From Candidatus Ratteibacteria bacterium (GTDB taxonomy: Bacteria > Ratteibacteria > UBA8468 > B48-G9 > JAFGKM01), in the NCBI GenBank assembly GCA_028697565.1, contig JAQVEU010000036.1:1-7229 (forward strand): a DNA stretch of 7,229 nt, read 5' to 3'. Below the pieces are notes generated by a model. That model worked only from the letters and a program-made list of their open reading frames with translations, did not search any database and was not told where the DNA came from. This document shows, piece by piece, positions 1-5,454 of the stretch. Within the stretch, counting starts at the first letter, position 1. Every line of letters starts with the position of its first letter. Made by a program: the position numbers and the translations under genes.

Positions 1-20
1 TAGAAGAGAAGAGAAATTGG

Positions 21-53
21 AAGATTACAAGATTGAAAAATTACAGATTGGAG
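21..53. repeat. Degenerate 16-nt direct repeat
   Basis: ATTACAAGATTG at 24-35 recurs as ATTACAGATTG at 40-50, one base shorter, with an offset of about 16 nt and similar flanking A/G-rich bases. A related unit appears inverted just downstream: GAAGATTA at 20-27 is the exact reverse complement of TAATCTTC at 71-78. This looks like a fragment of a short degenerate repeat family present in both orientations. Only two direct units are visible, so low-complexity chance similarity in AT-rich DNA remains possible. Confidence 0.5.
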
Positions 54-96
54 ATAATCTTAAAATCTCCTAATCTTCTAATCCATAGAGTTTTTT
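40..96 (+). terminator. Imperfect hairpin followed by a T-run, possible terminator of the upstream gene
   Basis: GGAGAT at 50-55 pairs with ATCTCC at 65-70 around a 9-nt loop. The stem extends through 45-49 with 72-76 (one bulged T at 71), then 40-43 with 79-82 across a small internal loop. Six T residues follow at 91-96. The T-run lies about 8 nt from the stem base rather than directly against it, and the outer stem is A/T only, so this is at best a weak intrinsic terminator. If real, it would end transcription of the unseen upstream gene and make rplC the first gene of its own transcript. It may instead simply be part of the inverted repeat family. Confidence 0.3.
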
Positions 97-99
97 ATA

Positions 100-169
100 A
101 GAGTAGCAAGTAGCAAGAAATAAAAATTTATAAAAATGATAGTTTCTTTCTTACTCTTCTTGCTACTCT
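100..169. repeat. Inverted repeat with 11-bp perfect arms upstream of rplC
   Basis: AGAGTAGCAAG at 100-110 is the exact reverse complement of CTTGCTACTCT at 159-169. The left arm continues with a second copy of its core (TAGCAAG at 104-110 and again at 111-117). The right arm is preceded by a related pyrimidine tract (143-158), so the pairing can be extended imperfectly. The interior is A/T-rich. The right arm ends 14 nt before the rplC Shine-Dalgarno sequence. It has no T-run, so it is not an obvious terminator. It could be a leader RNA structure or a small palindromic repeat element. Confidence 0.6.
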
Positions 170-183
170 ATACTTATTATTAC

Positions 184-188
184 AGGAG
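184..188 (+). promoter_or_regulatory. Ribosome binding site of rplC
   Basis: AGGAG, with a 5-nt spacer to the ATG at 194. It confirms the rplC start, which also agrees with the conserved L3 N-terminus. Confidence 0.85.
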
Positions 189-193
189 TTGCA

Positions 194-832
194 ATGAAGA
201 TTGGTTTAATTGGTAAGAAAATAGGAATGACCAGAATATTTAAAGAAGAGGATAGGTCTGTTGTCCCTGTAGTAATTATAAAAGCAGGGCCCTGTTATAT
301 AACAGATATTAAAAAGTCAGATAATAGTGGATATACTGCTGTTCAATTAGGATTTGATGATGTCCCGGAAAAAAAATTAAATAAACCACTTATCGGATAT
401 TTTAAAAAACTCGGATTGCCTCCAATGAGAATATTGAAAGAGATACGGCTAAAAAAAGATGAAGATATAGTCAGTTTCAATGTGGGAGAAAAACTCACAG
501 TTGATATATTTAAAGAAGGAGAGTATGTAGATGTTACGGGAACATCTATAGGTAAAGGTTTTCAGGGAGTTGTAAAACGACATAAATTCCATGGAGGTCC
601 TGATACGCATGGTTCTATGTCTCATAGAGCTCCTGGTTCAATAGGCGGAACAACCCCTCCGAGGGTTCTTAAAGGTAAACGTATGGCAGGGCATTTGGGA
701 AATAGTAGAGTGACAGTGCAAAACCTTCAGATTATTAAGGTTCTGCCAGAAGAAAACATACTGTTTGTTAAAGGGCAGGTTCCGGGTCCTTCTAACAGTT
801 ATATCCTGGTAAGAAAGGCATTAAAAAAATGA
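194..832 (+). CDS. rplC: 50S ribosomal protein L3
   Basis: L3 is an early-assembly protein of the large subunit. It binds the 3' part of 23S rRNA, and a long loop reaches toward the peptidyl transferase centre. The 212-residue length is normal for bacteria. The N-terminus (GLIGKKIGMTRIF, residues 4-16) and the central signature GKGFQGVVKRHKF (120-132), followed by the HGGPDTHGSMSHRAPGSIG stretch (133-151) and the KGKRMAGHLGN loop (160-170), identify the family clearly. The site of the glutamine methylated by PrmB in E. coli (motif QTP there) reads GTTPPR here, as in many bacteria without that glutamine. The ATG has a good Shine-Dalgarno. The stop overlaps the rplD start in an ATGA arrangement, pointing to translational coupling. 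It is the first gene of the visible cluster; rpsJ is not seen before it. Confidence 0.98.
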   Translation: MKIGLIGKKIGMTRIFKEEDRSVVPVVIIKAGPCYITDIKKSDNSGYTAVQLGFDDVPEKKLNKPLIGYFKKLGLPPMRILKEIRLKKDEDIVSFNVGEKLTVDIFKEGEYVDVTGTSIGKGFQGVVKRHKFHGGPDTHGSMSHRAPGSIGGTTPPRVLKGKRMAGHLGNSRVTVQNLQIIKVLPEENILFVKGQVPGPSNSYILVRKALKK

Positions 833-1491
833 AGAAAATAAATATATATAATATTAATGGTGAGATAGCAGGCGAAGAGTTTCTACCGGATGAACTTATT
901 GGCGGTGCTCCAAACCAGGATATTATCTATTACTATATTAAGTCCTATCTTGCAAATCAAAGACAGGGCACCGCTTCTTCAAAAACAAGAGGAGAAGTTT
1001 CAGGGAGTGGTAAGAAGCCATGGAGACAAAAAGGAACAGGCAGGGCAAGAGTGGGTTCAATAAGAACACCTTTATGGCGACACGGAGGAGTTGTATTTGG
1101 TCCTAAGCCAAGGGACTATAGGCAGTCCATTCCGAAAAAGGTCAAGAGGATGGCTTTAAAAGAGGCATTAAAATACAAAATTCAGGCGGATAGTTTTTGT
1201 CTATTTATCCCTGAAAATATTAAAACACCAAAGACAAAAATTTTTTCAGATTTTTTGAAAAGCACAGGATACAAAGGACAAAAGATTCTTTTTATTCTTG
1301 ATAATGATAAAGCGAACAATACTGCAGTAGTAAAATCGTTAAGAAATATAGATTCAGTGGCTTATGATTTTTCAAATAGATTAAATGCCTATTCCATACT
1401 TAATTCGGATAGAATTATTGCGGATAAAAACATTTTTAATGTCATAAAAAGATGTTTAGGAGAAGCAAAAAATGAAAGGAACACAGTTTAA
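829..1491 (+). CDS. rplD: 50S ribosomal protein L4
   Basis: L4 binds domain I of 23S rRNA, and its extended loop forms part of the polypeptide exit tunnel constriction. In E. coli it also represses its own operon. The 220-residue product has a globular N-terminus, the diagnostic basic loop GSGKKPWRQKGTGRAR (59-74) followed by RTPLWRHGGVVFGPKPRDY (79-97), and an alpha/beta C-terminal part. Family length is about 200-220. The ATG overlaps the rplC stop by 4 nt, with a modest AAAGG upstream. The C-terminal codons overlap rplW by 20 nt, and the last residues (GEAKNERNTV) are encoded in the segment that contains the rplW ribosome binding site and start. No L4-binding leader like that of E. coli can be recognised upstream of rplC, so autoregulation cannot be inferred from sequence. 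Confidence 0.98.
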   Translation: MKKINIYNINGEIAGEEFLPDELIGGAPNQDIIYYYIKSYLANQRQGTASSKTRGEVSGSGKKPWRQKGTGRARVGSIRTPLWRHGGVVFGPKPRDYRQSIPKKVKRMALKEALKYKIQADSFCLFIPENIKTPKTKIFSDFLKSTGYKGQKILFILDNDKANNTAVVKSLRNIDSVAYDFSNRLNAYSILNSDRIIADKNIFNVIKRCLGEAKNERNTV

Positions 1492-1756
1492 AATCATAAA
1501 GTTTCCTATCGTTACAGAAAAGGCCACTGGAGCAGTTGCAGATAACAAATACACTTTTAAGGTAGAAAAAAAGGCAAGAAAGATGCAGATAAAAAGAGCA
1601 GTAGAAGAAATATATAACGTAAGTGTAGAAAAAGTAAATATAGTAAATATACCTGCAAAGAAAAAGAACTATAGATTCAGAATTGAAGGATATAAATCAG
1701 GATATAAAAAGGCAATAGTAACATTGAAAGAGGGGGATAAAATTGCCATTACGTAA
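1472..1756 (+). CDS. rplW: 50S ribosomal protein L23
   Basis: L23 sits at the exit of the peptide tunnel, binds domain III of 23S rRNA, and is the docking site for trigger factor and the signal recognition particle. The 94-residue length is typical. Family features are PIVTEKAT (12-19), the IKRAVEEIYNVSVEKVNIVN stretch (40-59), a basic loop PAKKKNYRFR (61-70) and the terminal KKAIVTLKEGDKI (79-91). The ATG has AGGAG at 1458-1462 with a 9-nt spacer, inside the rplD coding region. It overlaps rplD by 20 nt and rplB by 14 nt, so both of its ends are coupled to neighbours. Confidence 0.97.
   Translation: MKGTQFKIIKFPIVTEKATGAVADNKYTFKVEKKARKMQIKRAVEEIYNVSVEKVNIVNIPAKKKNYRFRIEGYKSGYKKAIVTLKEGDKIAIT
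1731..1736 (+). promoter_or_regulatory. Ribosome binding site supporting a TTG start of rplB
   Basis: AGGGGG, 6 nt before the TTG at 1743 and inside rplW. The first downstream ATG in the rplB frame lies far inside the protein, so this purine run together with the conserved L2 N-terminus supports the TTG. Confidence 0.8.
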
Positions 1757-2567
1757 ACTAAAACCTGTAACACCCGGACAGAGACACACGGTACTCTCTG
1801 ATTTTTCAGATATTACCAGAGATAAACCAGAAAAGTCACTTGTAAGGGGTGTAAGAAAAACGGGTGGAAGAAATAACCAGGGCATTATTACAGCAAGACA
1901 CAGAGGCGGAGGACACAAACGACTATACCGCTTAATAGATTTTAATGGAAGAATTGGTATCCCTGGTAAGGTTGCAAGTATAGAGTATGACCCGAATCGT
2001 TCCGCAAGAATTGCACTTATTCACTATTATGATGGAACTAAACGTTATATCTTGTCTCCTGCTGGGTTAAAACAGGGAGATATAATTAAATGTGGAGAAG
2101 ATGCTGAGATAAAATTAGGGCATAGATTGTTTCTCAAAGATATTCCGGAGGGTGTCCAGATTTACAATCTTGAGATTGTTCCCGGTACAGGAGGCAAGAT
2201 TGTAAGGTCAGCAGGTACACTTGCTACACTTATGGTCAAAGGTGAAAAATATGCTCAGGTACGGCTCCCTTCCGGAGAAGTCCGCCTTTTCGACCTGAAA
2301 TGTATGGCTACTATAGGACAGGTAAGTAATCCTGAATACAAATATATATCCATAGGTAAGGCAGGGAGAACAAGGTGGTTAGGCAGAAGGCCAATTGTAA
2401 GAGGTGTGGCAATGAATCCTGTAGACCACCCCCATGGAGGTGGCGAGGGAAGAGGTAAGGGTAACATAGCTCAAAGCCCAACGGGTATCCCTGCAAAAGG
2501 ATATAAGACCAGAAATAAAAAGAAACCATCAAGCAGTAAGATAATACAGAGACGGAGACAAAAATGA
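1743..2567 (+). CDS. rplB: 50S ribosomal protein L2
   Basis: L2 is a primary 23S rRNA binder needed for subunit association and for a functional peptidyl transferase centre. The 274-residue length is standard. The N-terminus LRKLKPVTPGQRH (3-15) matches the family start. RGGGHKRLYRLIDF (54-67) belongs to the N-terminal RNA-binding part. The signature MNPVDHPHGGGEGRGKG (224-240) includes the two conserved histidines (229, 231) near the catalytic centre. The C-terminal tail is highly basic (KTRNKKKPSSSKIIQRRRQK). The start is TTG, with AGGGGG 6 nt upstream; no ATG lies near the conserved N-terminus. It overlaps rplW by 14 nt and meets rpsS in an ATGA overlap. Confidence 0.98.
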   Translation: MPLRKLKPVTPGQRHTVLSDFSDITRDKPEKSLVRGVRKTGGRNNQGIITARHRGGGHKRLYRLIDFNGRIGIPGKVASIEYDPNRSARIALIHYYDGTKRYILSPAGLKQGDIIKCGEDAEIKLGHRLFLKDIPEGVQIYNLEIVPGTGGKIVRSAGTLATLMVKGEKYAQVRLPSGEVRLFDLKCMATIGQVSNPEYKYISIGKAGRTRWLGRRPIVRGVAMNPVDHPHGGGEGRGKGNIAQSPTGIPAKGYKTRNKKKPSSSKIIQRRRQK

Positions 2568-2845
2568 GATCCAGAAAAAAAGGACCTTATGTAGACCAAA
2601 ATCTTATGAAAAAAGTAGCAAAGAATAGAGAAACAGGGAGGAAAGATATTATAAAAACATGGTCAAGGTCTTCTGTAATAATACCTGAGTTTGTAGGATA
2701 TACATTTGCTGTTCATAACGGTAGGACATTTATAAATTTGTATATTACAGAAAATATGGTAGGCCACAGATTTGGAGAATTTGCTCCTACAAGAATATTT
2801 AGAGGGCATGGAGCCCATACTGAAAAAACAAGAGAGAAAACATAA
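2564..2845 (+). CDS. rpsS: 30S ribosomal protein S19
   Basis: S19 lies in the head of the small subunit, forms a pair with S13 and contacts 16S rRNA and the A-site finger bridge. The 93-residue product shows RSRKKGPYVD (2-11), KTWSRSSVIIPEFVGYTFAVHNGR (31-54) and the signature MVGHRFGEFAPTRIFRGHG (65-83), followed by a short basic tail. Length is normal (about 90-95). The ATG shares 4 nt with the rplB stop, and a GGAG at 2554-2557 lies 6 nt before it. The next gene, rplV, begins 13 nt after the stop, the largest gap between genes in this cluster. Confidence 0.98.
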   Translation: MRSRKKGPYVDQNLMKKVAKNRETGRKDIIKTWSRSSVIIPEFVGYTFAVHNGRTFINLYITENMVGHRFGEFAPTRIFRGHGAHTEKTREKT

Positions 2846-2858
2846 GGAAAGGGGATTT

Positions 2859-3200
2859 ATGGAAGTTGTAGCAAAAGCAAAATATATAAGACAAAGCCCT
2901 AAAAAAATAAGGGAATTATTGGAATTGCTTTCAGGAAAGGAAGTTAATGAAGCATTGTCTATTATAAAAAATACCCCTAAAAGAGCAAACAGGCCGTTAG
3001 AGAAAGTTATAAAATCTGCAAAATCAAACGCAGAGCAGAAATTGTCAGGAAGTAAATGGAAAATTAAGAGCATCAAAGTAGATGACGGCCCTTCTTTAAA
3101 AAGATTTAGAGCCGCCACTATGGGACGTGCAGTTATGATAAAGAGAAGAACAAGTCATATTACAGTAATACTTGAAGAAATACAATGGAGAAATAAGTAA
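2859..3200 (+). CDS. rplV: 50S ribosomal protein L22
   Basis: L22 touches all six domains of 23S rRNA, and its long beta-hairpin lines the exit tunnel beside L4. The frame is open from 2772, but the family begins at EVVAKAKYIRQSPKKIRE. The ATG at 2859 has a purine-rich AAAGGGG just upstream and avoids a long overlap with rpsS. The resulting 113 residues match the usual length of about 110. SPKKIRELLELLSGK (13-27) and GRAVMIKRRTSHITV (89-103) are family motifs. The hairpin tip reads FRAATMGRA (83-91), where E. coli has IMPRAKGRA: the conserved Pro-Arg-Ala is replaced by Ala-Ala-Thr (see findings). The stop is 1 nt before the rpsC start. Confidence 0.96.
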   Translation: MEVVAKAKYIRQSPKKIRELLELLSGKEVNEALSIIKNTPKRANRPLEKVIKSAKSNAEQKLSGSKWKIKSIKVDDGPSLKRFRAATMGRAVMIKRRTSHITVILEEIQWRNK

Positions 3201-3201
3201 A

Positions 3202-3876
3202 ATGGGACAAAAGGTAAATCCTATTGGTCTTAGAATAGGTATTGTAGAAAAATGGAGGGGAAACTGGTTTGCAGGGAAAAAGGAATTTAGCAATTTATTA
3301 AAAGAAGATGTAGCCATAAGGAACTACCTGATTAAAAGATTTCCAAGAGGGACAATAAGTAAAATAGAGATAGAGAAAACAGATAAATTAACAATAAAGA
3401 TACATACGACAAGACCGGGTGTTATATTAGGAAGAAAAGGTTCTGAAATTGATATGGTTAGAGATGAAATCTATAGTTTGTTCAAGAAACAGGTAAATAT
3501 AGATGTTATAGAAGTTAATCCTCCTGGAATAAGTGCACAATTTCTTGCAGATTCGATGGCAATGCAGTTAGAAAAAAGATTGCCACACAGACAGGTAATT
3601 AAAAAAACAATGGCACTTGCCTTACAATCAGGTGCTCAAGGAATTAAGATAAGGATAAGTGGGAGAATAGGTGGTACTGAAATTGCGAGATCAGAATTAT
3701 ATATGGAAGGAAAGGTTCCTCTTCATACTCTGAGGGCACGTATTGATTATGCTGTATCTGTTGCCTTTTTAAGATCAGGCACGGTGGGATTGAAGGTATG
3801 GGTTTATCTTGGAGAAGTTCTGGAAAAAGAGGCAACAGGAAAAAACAAGGAGACAGAAGATGCCGTTAATGCCTAA
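3202..3876 (+). CDS. rpsC: 30S ribosomal protein S3
   Basis: S3 is in the head of the small subunit and forms the mRNA entry channel with S4 and S5, acting in the ribosomal helicase. The start is the nearly universal MGQKVNPIGLRIG; a TTG further upstream at 3172 would add an unconserved extension. The 224-residue product has an N-terminal KH domain with the loop GVILGRKGSEID (73-84) and a C-terminal domain with SGRIGGTEIARSE (153-165) and GKVPLHTLRARIDY (170-183). By hand alignment, the E. coli helicase residues R131, R132 and K135 correspond to R130, Q131 and K134, so one arginine is a glutamine here. GGAG at 3187-3190 is 11 nt from the ATG, a long spacer. The end overlaps rplP by 17 nt. Confidence 0.97.
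   Translation: MGQKVNPIGLRIGIVEKWRGNWFAGKKEFSNLLKEDVAIRNYLIKRFPRGTISKIEIEKTDKLTIKIHTTRPGVILGRKGSEIDMVRDEIYSLFKKQVNIDVIEVNPPGISAQFLADSMAMQLEKRLPHRQVIKKTMALALQSGAQGIKIRISGRIGGTEIARSELYMEGKVPLHTLRARIDYAVSVAFLRSGTVGLKVWVYLGEVLEKEATGKNKETEDAVNA
3847..3852 (+). promoter_or_regulatory. Ribosome binding site fixing the rplP start
   Basis: AAGGAG, 7 nt before the ATG at 3860 and inside rpsC. The rplP frame is open further upstream from an ATG at 3809. This strong site, together with the conserved L16 N-terminus, selects 3860. Confidence 0.85.
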
Positions 3877-4300
3877 AAGAGTTAAGTATAGAAAAGCACA
3901 AAGAGGAAGAACAAAAGGGAAGGCTGCACGTGGTAATACCTTATTTTATGGGGATTATGGACTTCAGGCAATTGCACCAGGGTGGCTACCGAATATCCAG
4001 ATAGAAGCAGGGAGAATTGCTATTACACATCATCTTAAATCCCGGGGAAAGTTATGGATAAGAGTATTTCCTGATAAGCCAGTTACAAAAAAACCCGCGG
4101 AGAGTCGTATGGGAAAAGGGAAAGGAGATGTGTCACACTGGGTCGCTGTAGTACTTCCTGGTAGGATTTTATATGAGATTGGTGGTGTTCCTGAAGATAT
4201 GGCTGCAGAGGCATTAAGACTGGCAGCATATAAAATATCATTAAAAACAAAAATAGTTAAGCGAAATATACCTGACAAAAAACAACAGGAAAAGAATTAA
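3860..4300 (+). CDS. rplP: 50S ribosomal protein L16
   Basis: L16 helps position the acceptor arm of A-site tRNA and completes late 50S assembly. The chosen start gives MPLMPKRVKYRKAQRGR, equivalent to the MLLPKRVKYR start of Gram-positive homologues. The ATG at 3809 would add 17 unconserved residues, and the ATG at 3869 would remove three. The 146-residue protein has YGDYGLQAIAPGWLPNIQIEAGRIAITHHLK (30-60) and ESRMGKGKGDVSHWVAVVLPGRILYEIGGV (81-110). R83 before MGKGKG corresponds to the arginine hydroxylated in E. coli (R81). The C-terminal LRLAAYKISLKTKIVKR (119-135) is also diagnostic. The length is slightly above the usual 136-144 because of a lysine/glutamine-rich tail. It overlaps rpsC by 17 nt and is 3 nt before rpmC. 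Confidence 0.97.
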   Translation: MPLMPKRVKYRKAQRGRTKGKAARGNTLFYGDYGLQAIAPGWLPNIQIEAGRIAITHHLKSRGKLWIRVFPDKPVTKKPAESRMGKGKGDVSHWVAVVLPGRILYEIGGVPEDMAAEALRLAAYKISLKTKIVKRNIPDKKQQEKN

Positions 4301-4303
4301 AAG

Positions 4304-4522
4304 ATGAAAAAAGAAGAACTTAAAAAGTGGCGTGAGGCAACCATTGAAGAAATAAACGGTAGGATATCAGAATTGCAGAATCAGTTATATAAACTAAGGC
4401 ATCAACTACATATTGGACAACTAAAAGATTTTTCTATCATAAAAAAGAATAGAAGAGAGATAAGTATTTTAAAAACGCTTGTTGGAGAGAAATATGGAAG
4501 CAAGAAAAAAGGTAAGGGTTGA
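4304..4522 (+). CDS. rpmC: 50S ribosomal protein L29
   Basis: L29 is a small alpha-helical hairpin protein near the exit of the peptide tunnel, beside L23. The 72-residue product is predicted to be mostly two helices. It carries the family motif LYKLRHQLHIGQLKDFSIIKKNRREISILKTL (28-59), followed by a lysine/glycine-rich tail. Length is typical (60-75). The ATG is 3 nt after the rplP stop; AGGA at 4287-4290 is far (13 nt), so initiation probably relies partly on ribosomes finishing rplP. The last 29 nt overlap rpsQ, the longest overlap in the cluster, and the tail KYGSKKKGKG is encoded there. Confidence 0.96.
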   Translation: MKKEELKKWREATIEEINGRISELQNQLYKLRHQLHIGQLKDFSIIKKNRREISILKTLVGEKYGSKKKGKG

Positions 4523-4760
4523 AAAGATAGGGAAGGTAATAAGTAGCAAATTGGAGAAGTCAAGAGTTGTGCTGATAGAAAGAAGGGTTCAGCACCCAAT
4601 TTATAAAAAGTATGCCAGAAAAACCAGAAATGTAATGGCGCATGATGGAAAAAATATATCAAAAGAAGGAGATACAGTGAGAATTGTTCAGTGTAGACCC
4701 TTAAGTAAACTGAAAAGGTGGAAAATAGTTGAGATTTTAGAGAGAGGAGAAGAGAGATAA
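4494..4760 (+). CDS. rpsQ: 30S ribosomal protein S17
   Basis: S17 is a primary 16S rRNA-binding protein of OB-fold type acting early in 30S assembly. The ATG at 4494 has GGAG at 4484-4487 with a 6-nt spacer and gives an 88-residue protein of normal size. A TTG at 4479 in the same frame would add five unconserved residues. KIGKVISSKLEKSRVVLIERRVQHPIYKKY (11-40) and the signature GDTVRIVQCRPLSKLKRW (59-76) are clear. It overlaps rpmC by 29 nt. Its stop lies 1 nt before the rplN ATG, and its last codons carry the purine-rich site that serves rplN. Confidence 0.97.
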   Translation: MEARKKVRVEKIGKVISSKLEKSRVVLIERRVQHPIYKKYARKTRNVMAHDGKNISKEGDTVRIVQCRPLSKLKRWKIVEILERGEER

Positions 4761-4761
4761 G

Positions 4762-5130
4762 ATGGTTCAGTTAAGATCAATTTTAACTGTTGCGGACAAT
4801 ACGGGTGCGAAGAAAATAATGGTTATAGGAATACCAGGGTATTCAAAAAAAAGATATGCTTACGTTGGAGATATTATAGTTGCCAGCGTGAAAGATGCCC
4901 TGCCTGATGGCATTGTAAAGAAAAAAGAAAAGGTTAAAGCGGTTATTGTAAGAACAGTTAAACCAATAAGAAGACCCGATGGAACAACAATAAAATTTGA
5001 CCATAACTGTGCAGTTATAATAGACAATGAAAAAAATCCGAGAGGAACAAGAGTATTTGGTCCCGTTCCTAAAGAGCTAAGAGATAAAAACTTTACAAAA
5101 ATTATTTCTCTTGCACCGGAGGTATTGTAA
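4762..5130 (+). CDS. rplN: 50S ribosomal protein L14
   Basis: L14 is a beta-barrel protein on the subunit interface that contacts L19 and 16S rRNA, forming an intersubunit bridge; it is also the docking point of the silencing factor RsfS. The 122-residue length is canonical. Family features are LTVADNTGAKKIMVI (8-22), the YAYVGDIIVASVKDALP segment (32-48), KAVIVRTVKPIRRPDGTTIKFD (59-80) and GTRVFGPVPKELRDKNFTKIISLAPEVL (95-122). AGGAG at 4745-4749 is 12 nt from the ATG, with further GA-rich bases closer. In E. coli this gene opens the spc operon after a terminator/promoter region; here only 1 nt separates it from rpsQ, so the S10 and spc blocks are fused. Confidence 0.98.
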   Translation: MVQLRSILTVADNTGAKKIMVIGIPGYSKKRYAYVGDIIVASVKDALPDGIVKKKEKVKAVIVRTVKPIRRPDGTTIKFDHNCAVIIDNEKNPRGTRVFGPVPKELRDKNFTKIISLAPEVL

Positions 5131-5453
5131 TGAAATACAGAATCAGAAAAGGTGATTTTGTAGAAGTTACAAAAGGTAAAGATAAGGGTAAGAAGGGCAG
5201 GGTGATAAAGGTCTTCCCGGACAAAGGAGAAATCCTTATTGAAGGAATAAACTTCGTTCGGAAACATACACGACCAAAAGCAGTTGATAAGCAAGGTGGT
5301 ATCATCCAGATGGAAAAGCCCATTTCTTATTCAAATGTTATGTTTTTTTGTATGAAGTGTTCAAAGCCCACAAGATTAGGTGTAAAAATTCTTCAGGATA
5401 AAACAAAGGTGAGATATTGTAAAAAGTGCAATGAAATTGTAGAGGTAAAATAA
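5130..5453 (+). CDS. rplX: 50S ribosomal protein L24, four-cysteine type
   Basis: L24 is one of the two assembly-initiator proteins of the large subunit and binds the 5' domain of 23S rRNA. The N-terminal KOW element is visible as KGDFVEVTKGKDKGKKGRVIKVFPDKGEILIEGIN (7-41). The C-terminal half carries CMKC (74-77) and CKKC (97-100), a likely zinc site found in many bacterial L24 proteins but missing from the E. coli form. The 107-residue length is typical. The ATG shares one base with the rplN TAA and has GGAGG at 5118-5122 with a 7-nt spacer. It ends 1 nt before rplE. Confidence 0.97.
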   Translation: MKYRIRKGDFVEVTKGKDKGKKGRVIKVFPDKGEILIEGINFVRKHTRPKAVDKQGGIIQMEKPISYSNVMFFCMKCSKPTRLGVKILQDKTKVRYCKKCNEIVEVK

Positions 5454-5454
5454 T

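Larger units (their letters stand above)
1..193. other. Non-coding region upstream of rplC
   Basis: AT-rich stretch with no recognisable gene. Two forward frames stay open from the window edge (to a TAA at 71-73 and a TAG at 111-113), but their translations are low-complexity lysine/glutamate/isoleucine-rich strings that resemble neither the S10 C-terminus nor any family I know. They are best explained by purine-rich repeats lacking stops. The region holds short direct repeats, two inverted repeats and the rplC ribosome binding site, each listed separately. Hexamers resembling a -10 box occur (TATAAG at 96-101, TATAAA at 129-134, TATACT at 169-174), but none has a convincing -35 at proper spacing, so no promoter is called. 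Confidence 0.75.

Noticed and set aside
2..73. Open frame at the left edge that could be the tail of an upstream gene
   Set aside because: The translation is a short Lys/Glu/Ile-rich string produced by the repeats and has no similarity to the S10 C-terminus. A neighbouring frame is equally open, so the openness is not informative.
143..174. Candidate promoter with TATACT as -10 at 169-174
   Set aside because: The best -35 candidate (TTTCTT at 147-152) matches the consensus poorly, and transcription would start almost on the ribosome binding site. The -10-like hexamers are expected by chance in such AT-rich sequence.
2772..2858. Possible N-terminal extension of L22 (29 residues)
   Set aside because: The extension overlaps rpsS in another frame, has no family conservation and is preceded by no suitable ribosome binding site, whereas 2859 has one and gives the normal length.
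2663..3118. 151-codon open frame on the - strand opposite rpsS and rplV
   Set aside because: It lies entirely antisense to two conserved ribosomal protein genes. Its translation is rich in Phe/Ser/Leu as expected from the complement of A/G-rich coding DNA, and no family is recognisable.
3809..3859. Possible N-terminal extension of L16
   Set aside because: It overlaps the end of rpsC out of frame, and the conserved start plus AAGGAG at 3847-3852 point to 3860.
4860..5294. 144-codon open frame on the - strand opposite rplN and rplX
   Set aside because: Antisense to L14 and L24. Its hydrophobic runs come from the complement of lysine-rich codons and do not show a membrane protein.
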